NCBI GenBank assembly: GCA_018671635.1
Contig: JABHHG010000175.1
Span: 1 to 13,150 of the forward strand
Origin: Fidelibacterota bacterium
GTDB lineage: Bacteria > Fidelibacterota > Marinisomatia > SCGC-AAA003-L08 > D37C17
Length of the DNA: 13,150 nucleotides
Direction: 5' to 3'
This document shows, in pieces, positions 7,601-13,150 of the stretch. A program made the translations under genes and the position numbers. The notes under the pieces are model-generated. The model was not told the origin of the DNA, ran no database searches, and worked only from the letters and a program-made list of their open reading frames with translations. Within the stretch, counting starts at the first letter, position 1, and every line of letters starts with the position of its first letter.

Positions 7601-8017
7601 TTAAATTGTGGCGATACATTTCAATTCGATAGCGATTGGTGTGGGTAAACAATTAATTTCCACCGTCGTTCTACAAGGTTGATTATCTTTAAAATATTCT
7701 GCGTATATTTTATTATAGATTGTGAAATCATCCTCCATATTAGTGAGGAATACGGTCACATCCACCAAGTTTTCCCATGATGAGCCAGAATCTTCTAAAA
7801 TTGTCCTTACGTTGGCAAACACAGAATGACATTGCTTCTCAATATCGTATGATGATATTTTTCCGTTTTCGTCTAAAGTTACACCGGGGATTTCCCTTTT
7901 ACCTCGTTCACGAGGACCAACTCCAGATAGAAAAAGTAGATTACCAACAAGACGCGCATGAGGATATGATCCTACAGGTTCGGGTGCCTTTTGACTGTTG
8001 AATTTATTTGGACTCAT
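7601..8017 (-). CDS. RidA-family protein, probable 2-aminomuconate deaminase
   Basis: Small Rid/YjgF-fold enzyme of 138 residues, probably a trimer, that would deaminate 2-aminomuconate to 4-oxalocrotonate and ammonia. The N-terminal APEPVGSYPHARLVG and LFLSGVGPR segments match the 2-aminomuconate deaminase branch (AmnD/NbaF) rather than generic RidA. The conserved Arg116 (QPCRTTVE) and Glu131 (IAIELK) of active Rid proteins are present. The start is the ATG at 8017, overlapping the dehydrogenase stop as ATGA. A GTG at 8029 is in frame but would add only four residues. Its place directly behind the aminomuconate-semialdehyde dehydrogenase supports the function; a general imine hydrolase is the alternative. 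Confidence 0.82.
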   Translation of the reverse strand: MSPNKFNSQKAPEPVGSYPHARLVGNLLFLSGVGPRERGKREIPGVTLDENGKISSYDIEKQCHSVFANVRTILEDSGSSWENLVDVTVFLTNMEDDFTIYNKIYAEYFKDNQPCRTTVEINCLPTPIAIELKCIATI

Positions 8018-9462
8018 ATTTTGATACACACATTTTTAGGTTCGGTGAAAAATTGCAGTGATTTGAATCCACCTTCGCGACCAACCCCAGAGTTTTTCAT
8101 GCCACCAAAAGGAATGCGTAAATCTCGGAGCATCCAGGTATTTACCCACACAATTCCCGCATCAATTTCAGCGGCAACCCGATGGGCTCTGCTTATATCT
8201 TTAGTGAAAATACTGGCGGATAATCCATACTTTGTAGCATTGGCCATTTCAATCACCTCTACCTCCCCTTTAAAAGGGATAATACTTACCACTGGACCAA
8301 AAATTTCTTCCTGATTAGTTCTGCAAGCATGGGAAAGTCCTTCTATAATTGTGGGTTCCATATAATAACCATTTGAGAGTTCAGCATCTAATATGATACG
8401 ATTTCCACCGGTGAGAATTTTACCCCCTTCAGATTTTGCCAATTCGATGCATTCTAATATTTTATCTAAATGTTGTTCAGAAACTACTGCACCTAAATTA
8501 GAATTCTCATCCTTGGGATTTCCAACAATTAGTAATTTGGTTTTTTCTATGAATGCTTCTCGAAAATTATTGTAGATTGAATCTTGTACAAATAGGCGAG
8601 ATCCGCAGAGGCAAATTTGACCTTGATTTGAGAAAGCTGCTTTTACTGCCATTTCCACCGATTTATCAAATTCCGCATCTGCAAAAATAATATTGGGATT
8701 TTTACCACCCAATTCTAATGATAGCTTTTTGAACATAGGGGCTGCCACAGATGCAATTTTTTTGCCTGTGGCAGTTCCACCGGTAAATGAAATAATGGGA
8801 ACATCTAGATGTTTGCTCAAGGCTTCGCCAACCTTATGTCCAAAGCCATGTACAATATTCAGTACACCTTTTGGAAAATTGGCTTTTTGGCAAATCTTAC
8901 TTAATAGAAAGGCGGTCATGGGAGTTATCTCTGAGGGTTTTGCCACCACTGTATTTCCGGCGGCTAATGCTGGAGCAATTTTCCATGTAAGCAAATAGAG
9001 GGGAAGATTCCATGGTGAAATACATCCCACCACACCCACCGGTTTACGCAATGTATAATTGAGTGCCTTGCCGTCCATTTCATGGACCTCAGAATCGAAA
9101 TGCAATGATGCTGTGGCAAAAAATCGAAAGTTTTCCGATGCGCGAGGAATATCTACAGATCGTGCAAGATGTTCTGGTTTACCATTATCTTTAGATTCAG
9201 CTTCTACCAATTCTTCAAAATGATTTTCAATTTCATCTGCCAATCGCATGATATGGTCATGGCGGTCTTTTTTAGATAACTTGCTCCATGATTTGAATGA
9301 TTCTTTGGCAGATGCAACCGCATTATCAATATCCGTAGCATCACTATCAGGAATTTGAGAATAGACTTGACCATCCACTGGAGATGAATTATCGAAATAT
9401 TCGCCAAAGTTTGGAGGTACTAGTTCACCGTTGATGTAATTTTCGATTTTAATCATAATCAT
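8014..9462 (-). CDS. 2-aminomuconate-6-semialdehyde dehydrogenase
   Basis: NAD-dependent aldehyde dehydrogenase of 482 residues that oxidises 2-aminomuconate 6-semialdehyde to 2-aminomuconate. Seen in the sequence: CISPWNLPLYL, FTGGTATGK (NAD site), general base Glu250 in LELGGKNPN, catalytic Cys284 in NQGQICLCGSR, and EIFGPVV plus PFGGMKNSGVGREGG near the C terminus. The QICLC doublet and its surroundings resemble the ALDH8A1/AmnC/NbaE branch. Related aldehyde dehydrogenases (betaine aldehyde, hydroxymuconic semialdehyde) share these motifs, so the substrate rests partly on the ACMSD and deaminase neighbours. The ATG at 9462 has AGGA 5 nt upstream; an ATG six bases further in is less well spaced. 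Confidence 0.9.
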   Translation of the reverse strand: MIMIKIENYINGELVPPNFGEYFDNSSPVDGQVYSQIPDSDATDIDNAVASAKESFKSWSKLSKKDRHDHIMRLADEIENHFEELVEAESKDNGKPEHLARSVDIPRASENFRFFATASLHFDSEVHEMDGKALNYTLRKPVGVVGCISPWNLPLYLLTWKIAPALAAGNTVVAKPSEITPMTAFLLSKICQKANFPKGVLNIVHGFGHKVGEALSKHLDVPIISFTGGTATGKKIASVAAPMFKKLSLELGGKNPNIIFADAEFDKSVEMAVKAAFSNQGQICLCGSRLFVQDSIYNNFREAFIEKTKLLIVGNPKDENSNLGAVVSEQHLDKILECIELAKSEGGKILTGGNRIILDAELSNGYYMEPTIIEGLSHACRTNQEEIFGPVVSIIPFKGEVEVIEMANATKYGLSASIFTKDISRAHRVAAEIDAGIVWVNTWMLRDLRIPFGGMKNSGVGREGGFKSLQFFTEPKNVCIKI

Positions 9463-9467
9463 ACCTA

Positions 9468-9471
9468 TCCT
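9468..9471 (-). promoter_or_regulatory. ribosome binding site of the aldehyde dehydrogenase gene
   Basis: AGGA on the minus strand lies 5 nt before the ATG at 9462 and favours that ATG over the one at 9456. Confidence 0.5.
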
Positions 9472-9476
9472 GAATA

Positions 9477-9618
9477 GGGCTAAAGACTCATTTTAAGTTT
9501 TTTACTTAGTCCCCAACCTAAAGTACGGGGTAAGGTTTTTCGAATCTCTTAAAATTACAGCATTTATACCATGCTATAGCCTAGGCATATTAATAAGTAA
9601 TAAACAGGGCTTTAGCCT
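9477..9618. repeat. REP/BIME-like palindromic cluster between the SDR and dehydrogenase genes
   Basis: The 189-nt gap 9463-9651 contains no gene but several palindromes. A 20-nt imperfect hairpin at 9511-9530 has CCCC/GGGG ends. GGCTAAAG (9478-9485) is inverted as CTTTAGCC (9610-9617), and the latter lies inside its own small hairpin GGGC-TTTA-GCCT (9607-9618). Two 8-nt perfect palindromes, GCTATAGC (9573-9580) and GCCTAGGC (9579-9586), overlap each other. This density is typical of degenerate REP or BIME elements. It lies inside the transcript and could affect readthrough or mRNA stability between tdo-SDR and the rest. Confidence 0.5.
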
Positions 9619-9651
9619 AACCATACTGTAATTCTAGATTCATCATTCTCT

Positions 9652-10452
9652 TTAAATACACGAAAGTCTCCCGCCATCCACAGCAAGACTTACGCCATTA
9701 ATGTAACTTGCTGAACGAGATGCCAAAAAGGCAATGGCTTTAGCTGTTTCTTCGGGTGCTCCAAATCTCCCTATAGGAACAGTGCTTTGTATGGCAATTT
9801 GAACATCTTTTGTAGAAATATTTTGTGTAGTAGCTTTTGATTGAATTAATGAAGCTAATCGCTCTGTATCCGTAAATCCGGGGAGGATATTGTTTACCGT
9901 AATACCATCATTCCCAACTTCAAAAGAAAGTGTTTTCGCCCATGATGCCACCGCACCACGAATGGTATTAGATACGCCCAATCCTGGAATGGGTTGTTTT
10001 ACCGATGTGGAAATAATATTGATCACGCGTCCATAGTTGTATTGTTTCATGCCGGAATGGAGCGCCTGAAATAAAATGTGATTACAAATTAAATGGCGAT
10101 TAAATCCGTTTATAAATTCTTCATGATTAGCATTGGCAATGGGACCGCCTTTTGGGCCACCAGAATTATTGATGAGAATGTGATATTGATTTCCAGTATT
10201 GATATGATTCTCAATTATGGATTTTATTTTATCACTATCATCAAAATCCCCCACTAAATATTGATGTTTCTGGTTCCCATCGTTCTTCAAAAGAGATAAG
10301 GTACGCTTTAATTTATCTTCGTTTCTGGCAAAGAGAGTTACGTTGGCACCTATATTTGAAAATTCAATTGCAGTGGCTTTTCCAATTCCTGAAGTGCCAC
10401 CACAAATTAAAGCATTCAATCCATTCAGCGAAGATGTCAAATTATTTTCCAT
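9652..10452 (-). CDS. SDR-family oxidoreductase with altered catalytic residues
   Basis: A 266-residue Rossmann-fold short-chain dehydrogenase/reductase homologue. The nucleotide-binding motif GGTSGIG (18-24) and an NNSGG loop (the NNAG position) are present, as is Ser148 in the catalytic Ser position. The Tyr and Lys of YxxxK are replaced by Ser161 and Arg165, where 13 residues separate Ser148 from position 161 as usual. It may belong to the BKR-like SDR subgroup described as lacking the full tetrad. Its ATG overlaps the tdo stop by 11 nt, so it is surely part of the operon, but no kynurenine step needs a classical SDR. Candidate roles are reduction of 2-aminomuconate or another muconate intermediate, or a non-redox function; all are speculative. 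A ten-residue GxSLAVDGG-like C terminus matches SDR proteins. Confidence 0.85.
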   Translation of the reverse strand: MENNLTSSLNGLNALICGGTSGIGKATAIEFSNIGANVTLFARNEDKLKRTLSLLKNDGNQKHQYLVGDFDDSDKIKSIIENHINTGNQYHILINNSGGPKGGPIANANHEEFINGFNRHLICNHILFQALHSGMKQYNYGRVINIISTSVKQPIPGLGVSNTIRGAVASWAKTLSFEVGNDGITVNNILPGFTDTERLASLIQSKATTQNISTKDVQIAIQSTVPIGRFGAPEETAKAIAFLASRSASYINGVSLAVDGGRLSCI

Positions 10453-11533
10453 AAGTGAAGTAGAAACCCAATTCTTTTTTAAGTTCTTGTGGTAATGTTG
10501 GCAATGATGAGCGTGGAATTATATAGGTAGATAGATTTGCAAAATCTCTAAATACAGAATGTTTCTCTGCCGTTTTCTTTAAATAGGCATGGCCTGTTGA
10601 GCCGCCCGTACCGATTTTTACACCAATCATTCTAAACACCAAGAGGCGATGTCGATTTCGCCATGAAGTGAAAAGTTGATCTATATTTATGAGCTGTGTT
10701 AATAAGCGGTGAGGAAGTTGCAAAATAGGCTCATCTCGGTAAAGTTGGATGAATAATGCACCCAATGTAGCTTTTTGGGAGAGACGACGATGACCGTCTT
10801 TTTGCAATTGGGCATACAAATTTTTATCAAATAATGCTTCATAAGTCCGTCTAATAGATTCATATTGCTTGAGACTACTGGCTTGTGTCACTTCATCGAA
10901 TTGAGTATTTTCCTTAATTCGCTTAATGTCATTTTGAATCATTTCTTCAACGGCAGTTTGGTAAGAGGTCCAAAAATTAAATTCATCCATTTGTAGAAAT
11001 GGAGTACGCTCCAACCATTTTTCAAGCATGCTAAATAATGAGAAATCCCCCTCTGAATCTAATACTTTTTTGGAATCATCTTCGTCCAAGGATTTATTGT
11101 ATCGCTGCTTACCATATTGGATTCTATCTTCGGCTTGCATTCCCAATTTATTTTCTATAAGTCGAAATTGAGTGGATTGAAACCCAGAAGAAGGAGTGAG
11201 TAAATCTCGAAACTCTAAAAAGTCCATTGGGGTCATGGTTTCTAAGATTCCAATTTGATTTACCAATAATTTTTGTATTTCGATAATTCGATCAAAACGG
11301 GTAACCACAGTGCCCAGATTTTCTTCCTGAACATAATTACCTTTGAACATATCCAATACCGAATCTAATTCATGTAAAATTTGCTTGAACCACAGTTCGT
11401 ATGCTTGATGTATAATGATAAAGAGCATCTCATCGTGAACCGAATTACCAGATTCAGTAGATTTTAAGGTTTGTGAGCCTAAGAGTTGGTCAAGTTTTAG
11501 ATAGTCGCCGTAGCTTAAATTTTTCTTTGTCAT
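10442..11533 (-). CDS. tdo2: tryptophan 2,3-dioxygenase
   Basis: Haem dioxygenase that opens the tryptophan indole ring to N-formylkynurenine, the first step of the pathway. Seen: YGDYLKLDQLL at the N terminus, active-site His42 in FIIIHQAYELW, GFQSTQFRLIENKLG, probable haem ligand His295 in WRNRHRLLV, and GTGGSTGHAYLKK. The 363-residue length and the NLSTYIIP segment resemble the long animal TDO (about 400 residues) more than the short proteobacterial KynA (about 280-300). The ATG at 11533 has no Shine-Dalgarno site; the leader is AT-rich. It is the first gene of the cluster, preceded by the divergent intergenic region, and overlaps the SDR gene downstream. Assignment is firm. Confidence 0.95.
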   Translation of the reverse strand: MTKKNLSYGDYLKLDQLLGSQTLKSTESGNSVHDEMLFIIIHQAYELWFKQILHELDSVLDMFKGNYVQEENLGTVVTRFDRIIEIQKLLVNQIGILETMTPMDFLEFRDLLTPSSGFQSTQFRLIENKLGMQAEDRIQYGKQRYNKSLDEDDSKKVLDSEGDFSLFSMLEKWLERTPFLQMDEFNFWTSYQTAVEEMIQNDIKRIKENTQFDEVTQASSLKQYESIRRTYEALFDKNLYAQLQKDGHRRLSQKATLGALFIQLYRDEPILQLPHRLLTQLINIDQLFTSWRNRHRLLVFRMIGVKIGTGGSTGHAYLKKTAEKHSVFRDFANLSTYIIPRSSLPTLPQELKKELGFYFTYGK

Positions 11534-11562
11534 AGTCTATATTTGTTTGGATTAAGTGTTAA

Positions 11563-11592
11563 AATTTAGGAATTTTCTTCACAGCATGTGAA
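11563..11592 (-). promoter_or_regulatory. putative tdo operon promoter
   Basis: On the minus strand, TTCACA (11592-11587) resembles a -35 box with 5 of 6 bases, followed after 18 nt by TAAATT (11568-11563), a 4 of 6 match to -10. Transcription would start about 25 nt before the tdo ATG. The match assumes a sigma-70-like consensus, which may not hold for this lineage. Confidence 0.35.
11578..11592. promoter_or_regulatory. perfect inverted repeat, possible operator of the tdo operon
   Basis: TTCACA and TGTGAA arms are separated by 3 nt and centred about 52 nt upstream of the tdo start. One arm coincides with the putative -35 box. The size and symmetry fit a dimeric repressor or activator site. 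No regulator gene lies in the window. Confidence 0.45.
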
Positions 11593-11599
11593 ATAATAT

Positions 11600-11713
11600 T
11601 TACAATTCTACATTTAAGATTCTTCGCGTGGCAGAAAAGCCATCGCAAAACCTATCCAGCGTCTCTTGTCGCATTTGCTTTGCATGATTGTTAAAATAAT
11701 TGTCAAGGTCCAT
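11600..11713 (-). CDS. possible small ORF upstream of tdo, function unknown
   Basis: An ATG at 11713 opens 37 codons ending in TAA at 11600, 66 nt before tdo and on the same strand. The product begins MDLDNYFNNH and has a charged, helix-like middle (KQMRQETLDRF). It contains no Trp codon, so it is not an obvious tryptophan leader peptide. No Shine-Dalgarno site is seen. It may be chance, a small protein, or the end of a decayed gene. Confidence 0.2.
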   Translation of the reverse strand: MDLDNYFNNHAKQMRQETLDRFCDGFSATRRILNVEL

Positions 11714-11779
11714 TCTGTTTTTGATTCTGTATTAAACTACCCCTTTTGCAGGAATTTCAGTATTTTCACATCCTTGAGC

Positions 11780-11801
11780 AGGGATGCAGAAGCAAATCCC
11801 T
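11780..11801. repeat. 6-bp inverted repeat in the divergent intergenic region
   Basis: AGGGAT (11780-11785) and ATCCCT (11796-11801) form a perfect 6-bp stem with a 10-nt loop, followed on the plus strand by a short T-run (TGATTTTTA). It resembles a weak terminator, but no plus-strand gene ends here. Confidence 0.3.
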
Positions 11802-11889
11802 TGATTTTTAACATTACCTTAATATGGGCTTTTAATCATGGTATGAATGCACTTTCCAGTTCAAGTTCTATTGATAAGCTCATTTCTTA

Positions 11890-11895
11890 TATAAT
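11890..11895 (+). promoter_or_regulatory. possible -10 box for purL
   Basis: A perfect TATAAT hexamer lies about 103 nt before the purL GTG. No convincing -35 box is found at the normal distance (TCTATT at 17 nt), so this is only a candidate. Confidence 0.3.
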
Positions 11896-11916
11896 CATAT
11901 TCATTTTATTTAAATT

Positions 11917-11980
11917 GTGGGTTAAAATTAGATTCAATATTGCCGCAAATACCTGTAAATTTCCCACTCTTTTTTCTCTT
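11917..11980 (+). promoter_or_regulatory. purL leader stem-loop with T-rich tail, possible attenuator
   Basis: GTGGG (11917-11921) can pair with CCCAC (11963-11967), extended by AAATT with AATTT across a 3-nt bulge. A T-rich run follows (11968-11980), just before the purL ribosome binding site. The arrangement is like a weak intrinsic terminator, but the long loop and short stem make it uncertain. Confidence 0.25.
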
Positions 11981-11988
11981 ATAAAATC

Positions 11989-11993
11989 AGGAG
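11989..11993 (+). promoter_or_regulatory. ribosome binding site of purL
   Basis: AGGAG lies 5 nt before the GTG at 11999. It decides this start, because no ATG in frame lies nearby upstream and the reading frame downstream matches PurL from its first helix. Confidence 0.7.
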
Positions 11994-11998
11994 CTTCA

Positions 11999-13150
11999 GT
12001 GTTACAGGAACCAACAATAAATATAGAAGTGGCTAAGGAACATGGCCTCAGTGAAAACGAATTTTCTCGAATTCAAGAAATTTTAGGCAGGATGCCCAAT
12101 TATGTAGAACTGGGAATTTTCTCTGTGATGTGGAGTGAACATTGCTCCTATAAAAGTTCAATCAAATTATTGAAAACACTACCCCGTGAAGGTGGAAAAC
12201 TTCTGGTGAGCGCTGGAGAAGAAAATGCGGGCCTTGTAGATTTAGGTGACGGTATTGCAACGGCATTTAAAATTGAGTCACACAACCACCCCTCTGCAGT
12301 AGAACCGTATGAAGGTGCCGCAACCGGTGTGGGTGGAATAATGAGAGATATTTTTACCATGGGTGCGCGTCCAATTGCATCCTTAAATTCGCTTAGATTT
12401 GGAAATTTGGAACGTGCCAGAAATAGATTTTTATTAGAGCATGCAGTTGAAGGTATCGCAGATTACGGAAACTGTTTAGGAATCCCAACCGTTGGCGGTG
12501 AAGTCGTTGTAGAAGATTGTTATTCTGGCAATCCATTAGTGAATGCAATGTCAGTTGGAATCGTAGACATCGAGCATGTTGCCAGTGCAATTGCAAAAGG
12601 GGTAGGGAATCCTGTATTTATAGTAGGTGCATCAACGGGTAGAGACGGAATCCACGGTGCCACATTTGCGTCAATCGAACTCACAGAAGAAACAGAATCA
12701 AGACGGTCTAATGTGCAAGTGGGTGATCCGTTTACTGAAAAATTACTATTAGAAGCTTCGCTTGAAGTATGTAGAAAGCCATGGTTAGTGGGAATTCAAG
12801 ATATGGGTGCAGCAGGAATAACTTGCTCAAGTTCAGAAATGTCAGCCAAAGGTGAATGTGGAATTAAAATCAACTTAGATGAAGTACCGCTTCGTGAAGA
12901 TGGCATGAATGCCTATGAAATTATGCTCTCCGAATCACAAGAACGCATGCTCATTGTAATCGAAAAAGGCTTCGGTGAAGAGCTGAATGCTATTTTTGAA
13001 AAGTGGGATTTAAATTGTACCGAAGTTGGAACCGTTACGGATACGGGTAATTTAGAGATTTGGCATGAAGGTAATGTTGTAGCTGAAATTCCATCTAACG
13101 AATTGGTATTGGGTGGGGGAGCTCCACAATATGACTTGCCTACACAAGAG
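11999..13150 (+). CDS. purL: phosphoribosylformylglycinamidine synthase subunit PurL, 5' part
   Basis: FGAM synthase large subunit of purine synthesis, which converts FGAR, glutamine-derived ammonia and ATP to FGAM together with PurQ and PurS. The frame is open for 384 codons to the window edge, so the 3' end is missing. It begins with a GTG backed by AGGAG. Visible are VMWSEHCSYKS (His48), ESHNHPS (His95, His97), GATGVGG, TVGGE, GRDGIHGATF (214-223), VGDPFTEK and IQDMGAAG (from I266). The early placement of WSEHCSYK shows the short PurL form (about 740 residues), which lacks the fused N-terminal PurS-like domain of the long enzyme. It is transcribed away from the kynurenine cluster and is functionally unrelated to it as far as can be seen. 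Confidence 0.96.
   Translation, partial: MLQEPTINIEVAKEHGLSENEFSRIQEILGRMPNYVELGIFSVMWSEHCSYKSSIKLLKTLPREGGKLLVSAGEENAGLVDLGDGIATAFKIESHNHPSAVEPYEGAATGVGGIMRDIFTMGARPIASLNSLRFGNLERARNRFLLEHAVEGIADYGNCLGIPTVGGEVVVEDCYSGNPLVNAMSVGIVDIEHVASAIAKGVGNPVFIVGASTGRDGIHGATFASIELTEETESRRSNVQVGDPFTEKLLLEASLEVCRKPWLVGIQDMGAAGITCSSSEMSAKGECGIKINLDEVPLREDGMNAYEIMLSESQERMLIVIEKGFGEELNAIFEKWDLNCTEVGTVTDTGNLEIWHEGNVVAEIPSNELVLGGGAPQYDLPTQE

Larger units (their letters stand above)
11534..11998. other. divergent intergenic region between the kynurenine operon and purL
   Basis: This 465-nt region separates tdo from purL. No sizeable gene is visible. It holds the putative tdo promoter with an inverted repeat, a 37-codon ORF, a hairpin at 11780-11801 and the purL leader, described separately. 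Confidence 0.7.

Noticed and set aside
8018..8029. GTG start of the Rid protein at 8029
   Set aside because: The ATG at 8017 makes the typical ATGA overlap and the family N terminus needs no extra residues.
9514..9540. AACCT/AAGGTT stem followed by a T-run as a plus-strand terminator
   Set aside because: No plus-strand gene leads into it and the stem is only 5 bp; it is better seen as part of the palindrome cluster.
9652..10452. FabG (3-oxoacyl-ACP reductase) as the name of the SDR
   Set aside because: The catalytic Tyr and Lys are missing and the gene lies in a tryptophan operon, not a fatty acid cluster.
11885..11970. Purine riboswitch in the purL leader (ATATAATC-like and CTGTAAAT-like strings)
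   Set aside because: The conserved loop sequence GTTTCTACC and the three-way junction are absent; the two strings are probably chance in AT-rich DNA.
12148..12596. Minus-strand open frames inside purL
   Set aside because: They run antisense to an uninterrupted plus-strand PurL frame with conserved motifs.

Overview
The window is AT-rich bacterial DNA with three blocks: a two-gene + strand lipid-type cassette on the left, a long - strand tryptophan-catabolism cluster filling the middle, and the 5' part of purL leaving the right edge on the + strand. The species cannot be named from this. Short-type PurL, some recognisable Shine-Dalgarno sites next to several SD-less starts, dispersed short-period repeats between genes and eukaryote-like kynurenine enzymes would fit a marine member of the FCB group (for example Neomarinimicrobiota or a relative). 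That placement is a low-confidence inference.

Left block (89-2526, +): an integral-membrane di-iron hydroxylase of the sterol desaturase/fatty acid hydroxylase superfamily, with motifs like alkylglycerol monooxygenase, followed after 5 nt by a complete beta-ketoacyl synthase. They look co-transcribed. Short CTAA-rich repeats lie on both sides.

Middle block (11533-2635, -): nine genes in transcription order: tryptophan 2,3-dioxygenase, an atypical SDR, 2-aminomuconate-semialdehyde dehydrogenase, a RidA-family 2-aminomuconate deaminase, 3-hydroxyanthranilate 3,4-dioxygenase, ACMS decarboxylase, kynureninase, kynurenine 3-monooxygenase and a cyclase-family kynurenine formamidase. Together they take tryptophan through N-formylkynurenine, kynurenine, 3-hydroxykynurenine, 3-hydroxyanthranilate, ACMS and 2-aminomuconate semialdehyde to 2-aminomuconate, and probably on to 4-oxalocrotonate. 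Most junctions overlap (TAATG, ATGA or longer), so translation is probably coupled. Only two gaps interrupt the chain: 189 nt with REP/BIME-like palindromes, and 70 nt with a period-8 repeat. ACMSD and the semialdehyde dehydrogenase direct carbon to catabolism rather than to NAD synthesis, and no quinolinate phosphoribosyltransferase or regulator gene is present. The enzymes that would finish the route are not in the window. The SDR lacks the usual Tyr/Lys pair and has no assigned step.

Right block (11534-13150): a 465-nt divergent intergenic region with a perfect inverted repeat at the putative tdo promoter, weak hairpins, a possible 37-codon ORF and a possible purL promoter and leader. It is followed by purL, which starts at a GTG with a good Shine-Dalgarno site and is still open at the window end.
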